This document shows, piece by piece, positions 55,907-64,000 of a stretch of DNA of 64,000 nt (the first letter of the stretch is position 1; every line of letters starts with the position of its first letter). This DNA is from Sporobolomyces roseus. Lineage: Eukaryota > Basidiomycota > Microbotryomycetes > Sporidiobolales > Sporidiobolaceae. Both the position numbers and the translations under genes were made by a program. Under the pieces are notes generated by a model. The model was not told the origin of the DNA and ran no database searches. It saw only the letters and a program-made list of their open reading frames with translations. The DNA lies in NCBI GenBank assembly GCA_016617785.1, contig JADILM010000001.1:1674001-1738000 (forward strand), written 5' to 3'.

Positions 55907-58900
55907 TCAGTCCGATTCAAGCTGATCGTCTTCCGAATCCTCCTCATCGTCGTCTCTCGCATTTCTCGACCCTGCGCCTCCTTCACTTTCGTCGTCGAAC
56001 ATATCTTCTTCTCCGTTCTCGTTCTCTCCTTTCTCGAAGTCGATATCCTCCTCCTCCATCTTACCTGAAATATCCGGTTTCTCTTCGTCTGAACTGTCTT
56101 CGAATACCATGGCGGGTTTGAGTTTTGATTTGGCTGATGGAGAGGAATCGGAGGAATCACCCCACTCGAGAGGTCGGAATGATTGAACGGGGACGGGAGC
56201 AGACCAGCGGATGTCAGGAGGATCGAGGTCGACGGGAGGACGAGACTTTGCGGCTTTGCGAGCAACGACGTAGATTCGTTCAACCTGGCACAGAGATCGA
56301 TGTCAGCTCTCGAGGGCACAAACAGAGAAAGTGAGAGAAGAGGGACTCACAAGGTTCGTCCACGAAGTGAAGAAGTTTTCGCTGTCAAGTGCGTTCGTCC
56401 ACGAGAAGTTTCCATCGTCGAGAGAGTCGAGACGAGCTCTCGTAACCGGGGACTCTGATGAACCCTCGACTTCCTTCTCGACTTCTTCCTCCTCCTTGAT
56501 CACGGGTCTCGAGCGAACAACGTCGACCAAATCCGACACAACGCAAGCAACTTCGAGAGGTAAAGTGAATCTGAAGCCAACTTCGATTTGATGCTTCTCT
56601 TGACGTCTAGGTTGAAGAGGTGCTTCGTAGTCGTTGTGAGTCTCGAGCTGATGTTTGACGATTTGAGGAAGGTGTCGAAGTGAGCAGCGACTTTCCTCTT
56701 GTTCATTCTGAACCAGCCGGCGTACGATTCGATCTCACATCCTCCATCGCAGAAGAGCATCGATGTCGCTTCTGAGAAGAACGCGTCGAGGTCGCCTGCG
56801 AGGACTCCTTCGATCAAAGCTTCGAACTCGTCTTCGTCCGAGTATTCGCGGGTTGTCGAGATGATGAGTCGGACCACCTTGTCGACCAGATCGAGATGGA
56901 AGTCTTGCAAGTCGATCAAGATAGCATCGCGCTTCATAATCCATTCGATACCGGTAACAAGTTTGCGGAAGTCTTGATCATTCTGCCTCCTCCAAAGCGA
57001 TTGAACCGAGGGAAGCAGGAGGAAATCGATGAAGAGAGGCGGGAAACGTCCTTCTTCGTTCTCATCGAGAACTTTGTCGTAGTAACGACGAAGAGAGTTC
57101 TTGCGTTTCGATTCAGCTGAGAATAGTCGAGTTTCGAGTTCTTTGAGACGTTCCTTTGCTTTCGCAGCGTCGATCAGGTGGAGAAGATTAGGCTTGATAC
57201 GTTTCCAGTCTATCGGGAGAGAGAGCGAGTTGAGCGATCTGGCTGTGAGCGAGCGTGCTGGGACTTACCAGCATCGTTGAATGAATCTTCCTCGAGGAAA
57301 TCTGCCAAAGCTTTGGGCTTGATGATATCGAGACTGAAGAAGCAGGGATCGTCGTGATGAGCTTTCCTGGACTCGTCGGGGACCAGAGGGAGAGAACGTA
57401 CTCGTAAGATTCGTAACCTTTCAAAGCATTCAAGCGTTTCTCGATCCTGCATCGCAACGAAATCACGTCAGTCATTTTCAGTGAAGCTAGCGAAGTGTCT
57501 CACTCGTCACGTCGAGAGATAGCCTCTTCATCGAGGTAAGGATGATCCGCTAGAAACTTCATTCGTTTCTTGTGAGCGTCTTCCTCCGACTTGACTTGCT
57601 TGACGACATCGATGGCGACGGGCCTGATAGCGAGAGCGTCCTATCACCGCATCTCCGTTTCGTCAGTCTCGTTGAGAGAGCGGTGAGGAAAGGGTTGAAG
57701 AGATTGGCACTCACTTCGTGAATCTTCTTGTGCAATTCCTTCTTCTCGTTCAAGAATGCCTCAACTCTCGGTCCAACCTCGCATCTCTTCTCATCCTCAT
57801 CCTCGCTGTCTTCCTCGTAGTAACTCTGTTTCTGAACCTTCGTCCTAGTTGAGCGTTGTCCAGCGTTGCTGTCATTGCTAGACTTCTTCTTGTTCTTGCC
57901 TTGTTGAGCGGTAGGAGGGATTGGAACCCAAGAGTAAGCGCCGAAGCGAGTATACTGTCGACGGTACTGCACAAAGTCGGCAGAATTGTCGAGAGAGTCT
58001 TCTTCCTGAAGTTCGACGAGTCTCTCGTTCATTTCTTCAACATCTGCGGGGAAGACATAGTCTACGATTTATCTCCAGATCAGCGAAAGGTACAAGGTAG
58101 AGTCGTAGTGAAGGATTGCTTACACTCGCTTCCGGTACAGAGGTATCGAGTATCACTTGAGGTATCTGCAACCCCTGAAAGCCTGATCAGCTTGCGCGAC
58201 AAGATCGACAGAGGAGTACAAGGAAACTCGCAATGACTCCCACCCATACATTCCTTGATCAGCGGATGATACTCTTTGATTTGCACAAGAGATACAGTCA
58301 ATTTGACGACCCTATTTTGTCGAAGGAAAATTCAATAATCGATGGTAGCGGCAAATCCAGGGAGGTATCGAGCTTACCTATCTTGACGACATGATTTGCA
58401 TAAGCGAGTTCTCAATCAGGGATCCATCCAAGCTGGAGACTTCTTGTCGCACTGTTTCTCGCATCGTCTCTCGTTTTTATCAGTATCAACCCTTGAGCAT
58501 CCAAAGAATCGCAGACTCACCTCGATACAGTTGACGTGGAATACAAGATGAGCGTAAGCGGGAAGAGCCCAGTCAGATGCGGTAGGAATGGGTAGCTTGA
58601 CTGTTTTGAGAGATTGTTTCCAGAGTGACTCTGAGCGTTGTTTCGAGGAGAGAATCGATCGATACCATTTGTTGGTACGTGCGAGGTGGAGAAGATCCTT
58701 TGGTGAGAGATACGAGAGGATCTGCGAGAGAGAACGAGTTAGCTGGAGGTTGCGAAGATGAAAGTTTCGAAAAGTGTTTGGCTCACCTCGACGAAGAGTT
58801 CAAAAGGTAACACATCGAACGGATTCTTGCTGATCACTTTCTCTTTCCCCTTCCCCTTCTTCTTCCCTCCTCCTCCTCTTGCCTTGCCCTTTCCTTTCTT

Positions 58901-59167
58901 TCCTTTTGGTTTCTCCTTGTCCAACTCGAATTCGCTCTCACTCGCTTCGTTCTCTACCTCTTCCCTTTGCTTCTTTTGAGATCTTCTACCCTTCTTGACT
59001 ACTTTCTTGTCCGCTGTGGATCATTGAAGTTCTATCAGCGAGTGTCCAGAGAGAGTGAGTGATGAAAGAGATGAAGACTGACCTAAATCCAACTCCTCCG
59101 AATCCTCCTCGGAGCTTGATTCATCCTTGTAAGATATCTGCTTACTAGCTGCTTTACGTGATGACAT
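55907..59167 (-). CDS. F-box protein with Cys cluster and acidic tail (copy 2)
   Basis: Inverted paralogue of the gene at 4416. Start ATG at 59167; exon 1 reads MSSRKAASKQISYKDESS, and exon 2 carries the same Lys/Gly block and NPFDVLPFELFVE. Exon 3 continues ILSYLSPKDLLHLARTNK with Trp in place of Ser next. After mid-exon 3 it diverges from copy 1, but keeps KECMGG, RYLCTG, WIMKRDAILIDLQDFHLD, VRLIISTTREYSDEDEF, LFCDGGCE and the acidic end (EDDQLESD). The middle has a Gln/Lys-rich insert absent from copy 1. Stop at 55907-55909. The same SCF-adaptor role is inferred from the F-box; targets may differ because the C-terminal halves do. Confidence 0.8.
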
Positions 59168-59600
59168 GCTTGAGCTGGAAGTTCGAGGTGAGTGAGAGAA
59201 GTAGTGAGATGGAAGAGAGAGAAAGAGAAAGAGAAAGGGAGAAGTTTCGCAAGCGCGTCTCAAATTTCGCACCCTCACTCAGAGTAGGATATGTTACAGA
59301 AGGTATCAGAAGAAGCTCATTGAAAGATACATACTTCTTCCGGAGCGATATCTAGCGAAAGTAGCGAGAGAGAGCCAGCGGAAATGCTTCTTCGTTTTCG
59401 CTTCTTAACATCCTTCCGCCTCCTTAATGGCCCAGTCCTTCGTTCTCCTCATCTGTGGGACAACGATCGACCAGAAGAGCTCATCTCGACGTCGTTCTAC
59501 CTTTCTTTTTGCGTGTAGGAAACGTTTTCCTTCGTCGAACTCTGTCTGATCCTGCTTTCCGGCCTCTCTCTCTTGGACCAACGCCGGTGAGTGCCTTCGA
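58616..59600 (-). repeat. Right arm of inverted high-identity patch (F-box 5' end)
   Basis: Counterpart of about 4000-4971. Conserved through upstream DNA, exon 1, intron 1, exon 2, intron 2 and half of exon 3, ending at the GTTTC at 58616-58620 (CTGGAAAC on the coding strand). The upstream limit is approximate. Confidence 0.7.
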
Positions 59601-59767
59601 TAGATGTTCCAAGCTCCTCTATAGCTGGATGGCTCTGCTCGAAGCGTAAAGATGTTGTCAGCTTGCGAAACGAGAGAGGCAAAGGAAAACGAGAGAAAAC
59701 GCACCTGATCAACTGAATTGTAGCGATTCCAACGCATCTGAGTAAACGGAAAGTATCGCAGAAGCAT
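59405..59767 (-). CDS. Possible small gene upstream of F-box copy 2
   Basis: An ATG (59767) opens an uninterrupted 120-codon frame: MLLRYFPFTQMRWNRYN ... AGKQDQTEFDEGKRFLHAKR ... KDWAIKEAEGC. The stretch AGKQD..DEGKR.LHA.R has a counterpart at about 4020-4105; over ~84 bases, half of 14 differences fall on third codon positions in this frame, a weak sign of past coding. The left copy is cut by stop codons. A splice site could also divide it (GTGCGT...GAGCAG). No family is recognised. It might be an upstream gene carried along with the F-box promoter, or noncoding. Confidence 0.3.
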   Translation of the reverse strand: MLLRYFPFTQMRWNRYNSVDQVRFLSFSFASLVSQADNIFTLRAEPSSYRGAWNIYRRHSPALVQEREAGKQDQTEFDEGKRFLHAKRKVERRRDELFWSIVVPQMRRTKDWAIKEAEGC

Positions 59768-61826
59768 AGACACCGATCAACCGTCGCTTGAAGCCTCTCA
59801 CAAGGGATGCCAAAAGCAGAATCGTCATTCGGAAGGAAAGTGGACTGATCTCAGCGAGGAAAGCGTAGGAGGGCATGTTCCAGCTTCACCGTGCGCGTCT
59901 ATATCTTGAGCATAGGCTGAAAGATCGAAGCGTCAAAAGCGAGAGCAACGATGTAGCTTGAGAGGGCAAAAGGCGAATAATTTCGCTGTTTTGAAGTTGC
60001 TGAACTCGATCGAATTTCTTACAGAACGGCGACCGTCGAAGACACCTCATGATATCGACGTCGGTCTGTAACGCTCTTCGTCTCAATTTTGTACGTGAAG
60101 TGTTTGTGAGCGAGTGTCAAGCGAATTTTGGAGGAGCTGCTTCTCTCTTCCCTTCACCTCACTTCTCACACCAACACCTCTTCTCAGCAACGCTTTCGAC
60201 TTTCAAGATGATCAGCTAGCTACTTCAACTCTTCGCTATCGGTTAGTCTCTTTTCCCTCTTCTTCATTTCCCGCTCCCCTTCCCTTTTCACCCTCGTCAA
60301 CCCGACTTGTTCTTCACCTCAACCTCCCTCACTCTCGACTATTTACCTTTGAAGAAAACGACACTTATATTACAAACCCGATTCGATCGAAAGGTTGAAA
60401 TGTGGGAGATCTTTTTTTTGTCTAAACATGCATCACCAACTGAGGTTATACTACTCCTACATGGGCTTTGCAAGCTATGCACGCACAAACGAGAACACTG
60501 TACTGATCGTTCATTGTTCTTTCGTTGTGTTCAGCCAGATACTCGACATTTGAGCTCGCTCTCGATTTCATCTCAGCTAGCTTGGGCTCACTCGACACGA
60601 GAACTTATTGATTGTGAGTATACATCTCTTCTATCGCTCTTCTTACTCTCCCTCGACGGACAACACCCCCGACAATCACTGGTTTTTACGTGATGAATAT
60701 CCATAACATTTACATCAGTTCTGCTACCGAGTCGTCTTAGAAACGCGACGATGGCGACCCTGGATACCAAAGCTTTACCTCATTCTGATACAAAACCAAT
60801 ACCCTGTCACCCACATGACTTTAAACCCGAGACGAGAACAACGTAAACTGACTATTCTTTTTTCGTTTATTCAGAACTATTTCTTCCACAGATACACCTC
60901 GCCCACTCTGCTTGAACCGCTCCATCAGACTCGTAAGCGACGTTTCCTACTTCATCTACATTCGTCCAGGGCCACCCTCGGCGCAGGACTAAGCCCTCGA
61001 CGACGTTCGTCTTCTGATGACACAAGTTTATCCATTCGCCGAGCCATTAAGCTCCTCGCTATATCCCTACCACTCCTACTACTTCACCTCTTTACTCTTC
61101 ACCTTCTCTCTTCCTCGCCATCGACATTCACTCCAAGCTTCACTTCATCGAGAAGGATCACTTTTTTTAAAAACCCTCGTCTTTTTTTGCACCTTCGATA
61201 CGGGAGGATTTCGACTAACGGTCAAACGCGAAAGGATCCTCTAGTTGAATGAGGTGTAGAAAACTGGAGGTCAAAAGGGATCCCTATTGGAGGGTGAAGT
61301 GAGGAGGGGACGTTGGTGTGGAGAAACTTGAGTTGTTGGAGGGTAGCAAGGGAGGTGGAGGAACAGGTGGTGGGGATGAGGAGTGGCAGAGATTACACAA
61401 ATTCTACCTAACCCTGATCACTCGAACAAAGCAGAACACGAAGTCACCAAGTTGAAGTTTATGAACTGACACTTTGCTTTATTTTGCTAGGCTTGCGCAT
61501 CTATCTTCGACCACTCCACGGCAATTCGCTATCATCGTCGTTGCTCTTCGGGCTTTGTGTAGTCCTCTTGCCGTCATTCGACGTAATTCAAATATCCACC
61601 TTTGTGCTATTTCTTCGTCCTTTTTCCACATCGCGAGAGAGGACCAAAATGTAGTCCAGTCTGAGTAGGCGTGCTGGCGCTTCGAATTCGAGCCAGCTGG
61701 ACCCTCGCCCAAATCCCCACCTTGCGAAATCAACCGAAGAGCGAAAAGTCTTTCCTTCCTTTCTCCACCTCCACTCTTTCTTCGTCCAACGACAAACACA
61801 ACCCTCGAGAACACGTGCAAGGACGT
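59768..61826. other. Intergenic region with a doubtful gene
   Basis: 2 kb upstream of the MDR gene. A frame at 60900-61252 has a hydrophobic segment (AIKLLAISLPLLLLHLF) preceded by Arg/Ser-rich sequence, after a possible acceptor at 60889, and 61325-61440 reads DEEWQRLHKFYLTLITR before a stop. These could be parts of one spliced gene, but phases do not settle it. The rest shows T runs and CT-rich promoter sequence only. Confidence 0.3.
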
Positions 61827-63421
61827 ATGACCTCGACACCTTCATCAATGAAAGCGTTAACCTTACACAAGACTGAAGGAGATTTCAAACCGGGAAGTTG
61901 TTGGCATCCGATCAAACTCGAGGACGTTCCCGTACCTACTCCTCAACAAGGTGAGCTCCTACTAACCTCTCTACACTGAACCGAACCCCTAGCTAACCTG
62001 TCTCGGTGATTTCTAGGTCAGTTCCGCTTGATTTCTTAATCTCCCCTTTCTCCCACTCACTCGCACTCGAGAATGAACAGGTCAAGTACTCATCAAGATC
62101 TTAGCGAGTGGATTCAATCACCGAGATGTATTCCAACGTCAATCCCTCTACCCTGGAACAATCTTCTCCACTTCGTCTTCCCCCTCAATTCTCGGAGCCG
62201 ATGCAGTCGGTCTCTTGATCTCTCCTTCCGATCACCCACTCCATAATAAGAGAGTCCTGATTGCCCCGGCAGAGAACTGGTTGGAATCCCCCTTGGGACC
62301 GGATGTAAAAGGAAAACCTTTTGGGATTTTAGGAAGTGTTAAACAGACGGGGGGGAGGGGAACTTATGCTGAGTATATCGCGGTCGATGAGAAGGACCTC
62401 GTCGAATGCCCGGGACATCTTGGGAATGAAGGAGCAGCTGCTGTACCGTTAGGAGCTCTCACGGCCTATCGGTAAGTTTTGACGATCTATCAGGGAGGAA
62501 AGCTTGAAATGACGAGTGCTCGATGGTGTACAGTGCTGTGTTCACAAAGGCGAACGTCAAGAAGGGAGACAATGTATTGATCACTGGGATTGGAGGGGGA
62601 GTTGCAATTTTAGCTTTACAACTTTGTGTCGCAGCGGGTACGCCCTTCTTCCTCTCTTTCGAATGCGGGTCAAGTCAGTCAGAGGAGACTCCAATACTGA
62701 TGAGCACGACTATCATTGAGGATTGCAGGCGCCCAAGTTTGGGTCTCGTCTTCGTCTGAGGAAAAGATTAAGAAAGCTGTTGAATTGGGTGCGAAAGGTG
62801 GTGTCAACTATAAAGATCGTTCGTCCCTACCTCTTCCAATTCACTTTCTATCTCGCACCGTGTCCTGACTCAAGAAAGCACGTCTACTGTAGCTTCGTGG
62901 CCTAAAACTTTCGCTTCACTCCTACCCTCGTCTCGTCCGTATTTGGACGCAGTAATCGATTCAGGAGGAGGACCGATTGCGAGTCAAGTAGGTCGTATCA
63001 TCAAAGATGGAGGAGTCGTCTCTTGTTATGGTCAGACTAGTGGGAAACCTATCGAAATCAACATGGCTTTCATCCTCAAAAACGCCGAATTACGAGGTAC
63101 GTGATCTCCTCCTCCTTCCCTCTCTCGAGTGTTCGTAAGCTGACGAGAAAAGGATGGGATAGGTTCAACGATGGGTTCGAGACAGGAATTCTTTGAGGCG
63201 GTTAAATTCATCGGCGAACACAAGATTCAACCTGTTGTTGATACCGTCTTGACTGGATTGGATCAAGCGGAGAAAGGCTTCGAATTGTTGAAACAAGGTG
63301 GTCAGTTTGGAAAGGTGAGCTTCATTTCTGGACTTTTCGAGAGAGGGAACCGTTACTGATCGCGATTTGAGAGGAATAGGTCGTGATTACGATTGCGAAG
63401 GATGAGAAGAACAAGCTCTGA
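61827..63421 (+). CDS. MDR-family quinone oxidoreductase / zinc-type alcohol dehydrogenase-like
   Basis: Medium-chain dehydrogenase/reductase, NAD(P)H-dependent by family. Start ATG at 61827 (MTSTPSSMKALTLHKTEGD); a second ATG eight codons later is possible. The N-terminal catalytic domain shows GQVLIKILASGFNHRDVFQR, SILGADAVGLL, GTYAEYIAVDEKDLV and GNEGAAAVPLGALTAYRA. The Rossmann fold has NVLITGIGGGVAILALQLC and KAVELGAKGGVNYKD, then VIDSGGGPIASQVGRIIKDG and VVSCYGQTSG. The zinc ligands of true alcohol dehydrogenases are not obvious, so a quinone-reductase-like enzyme is favoured. End VVITIAKDEKNKL, stop at 63419-63421. About six introns, including a tiny exon region around 62.8 kb that is uncertain. 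Confidence 0.87.
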
Positions 63422-63820
63422 AGGACTGAGTCAAGGTTGTGTACATAGGAACGAAGACACGAAATCGGAAGTGACGCGAAGTATCTTTCCGATTCTGGGT
63501 TTGTAGCGTTTCTCTTGCTAGAGCTTCCCGCGCTGCGTCAATTGAATGAAAAGTATCTCGTGAGCTTGAGTAAGGAGTGGAAAGGCAGAGATCCTTGTGT
63601 TTGGCAGAACTCGCTGTGTGCGAAGAATTCTGGCGGCTGTGGGAAACTTCTCTTCTCTTCTTTCTCCTCTTCCTTCTCTTCCTCTCTCTTCCCTTCCTTC
63701 CTCTCACTTCCCTCTCGCCACTTCTCTCTACCTCGTTAGGCTTCTACTCTGTCTCTCTTCCCTTCTAGTCACGAGCTGACTCTCCCTCTCCCTCTTCCCC
63801 TCCTTTCTCTAGTCATCAAA
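63422..63820. other. Intergenic promoter region, CT-rich
   Basis: This lies between the two MDR genes. A long CT-rich tract (about 63645-63800) ends just before the ATG at 63821, typical of a strong basidiomycete promoter or leader. No gene is seen. Confidence 0.5.
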
Positions 63821-64000
63821 ATGGAAAAGCTCTCTCACCTCTTCGAATCCAATGTCAAGATTTTCGAGGCTCCCAAAGTCTTCAAAGCTGCTCAATTCAC
63901 TAGTCCTGGTTCGAAACTCGAGATCAAGGAAGTTGAATGGATCAATCCTGGAGAAGGAGGTCAGTCGCACGAAATTTTTCACTCTCTCCGTTCACAAGCT
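63821..64000 (+). CDS. 5' end of a second MDR dehydrogenase (cut by window end)
   Basis: ATG at 63821: MEKLSHLFESNVKIFEAP, then KAAQFTSPGSKLEIKEVEWI and NPGEGG, with a GTCAGT donor at about 63960. The order 'AAQF..PGSKLEIKEV....PGEG' is the N-terminal strand pattern of zinc-dependent medium-chain alcohol dehydrogenases. Only the first exon is present, so zinc ligands and cofactor motif cannot be checked. It follows the MDR gene at 61827 in the same orientation; the two are too different at their N-termini to be a recent duplication. Confidence 0.65.
   Translation, partial: MEKLSHLFESNVKIFEAPKVFKAAQFTSPGSKLEIKEVEWINPGEGGQSHEIFHSLRSQA

Noticed and set aside
61827..64000. Recent tandem duplication of MDR genes
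   Set aside because: The N-terminal sequences differ clearly, and the second gene is too short in the window to compare; they are probably separate subfamilies.

Overview
The window is nuclear DNA of a filamentous or yeast-like fungus, most likely a basidiomycete of the Pucciniomycotina (Microbotryomycetes-like). The reasons are dense genes with many short GT...AG introns (mostly 50-90 nt), a base composition near 50% GC with TCG/CGA-rich codon use, and a gene set of eukaryotic housekeeping proteins plus lineage-specific ones. Genus-level placement is an inference. No rRNA, tRNA, CRISPR or transposase gene was recognised.

Layout, left to right. 0-1.2 kb: 3' end of a gene for a disordered acidic protein (+). 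1.6-3.4 kb: unrecognised nuclear-type protein (-). 4.4-7.5 kb: F-box protein copy 1 (+). 8.1-10.1 kb: MYND zinc-finger protein (-). 10.4-13.1 kb: APC8/Cdc23 TPR subunit of the anaphase-promoting complex (+). 13.3-14.3 kb: unrecognised protein (-). 14.8-18.6 kb: CWH43 GPI-lipid remodelling protein (-), with a scrambled fragment of itself just downstream. 18.9-20.9 kb: CTU1/NCS6 tRNA thiolation enzyme (+). 22.0-23.7 and 25.1-26.8 kb: tandem pair of multi-pass membrane proteins (+). 27.3-30.3 kb: Zn2Cys6 transcription factor (-). 30.6-32.7 kb: OST1/ribophorin I (+). 32.9-33.3 and 33.6-34.2 kb: two small, probably mitochondrial proteins. 34.8-37.5 kb: MFS sugar transporter (-). 38.8-39.9 kb: CIA30, complex I assembly factor (-). 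40.0-41.7 kb: YJU2B/CCDC130-type splicing factor (+). 41.9-43.7 kb: GPI-anchored GH16 glucanase (-). 44.7-47.1 kb: SAM-domain protein (-). 47.6-50.3 kb: MFS transporter of the phosphate/organophosphate type (-). 50.3-53.6 kb: gene-poor, with a malic-enzyme fragment. 53.6-55.6 kb: malic enzyme (+). 55.9-59.2 kb: F-box protein copy 2 (-). 61.8-63.4 kb: MDR quinone oxidoreductase (+). 63.8 kb to the end: start of a second MDR dehydrogenase.

The genes do not form one pathway; most are independent housekeeping genes. Two loose functional links are visible: ER glycan and GPI processing (CWH43, OST1, and the GPI-anchored GH16 as a client) and mitochondrial function (CIA30, two small mitochondrial-type proteins, malic enzyme).

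The most unusual aspect is duplication architecture. Two F-box genes about 50 kb apart in inverted orientation share a high-identity patch over promoter, exons 1-2, introns 1-2 and half of exon 3, then diverge abruptly. An intron-containing fragment of malic enzyme, about 95% identical, lies inverted 1.8 kb upstream of its source. A fragment of CWH43 with a tandem-junction-like order lies just beyond the CWH43 stop. A pair of membrane-protein genes is in tandem. Palindromic and TTTGCGAAA-like words recur in intergenic DNA.
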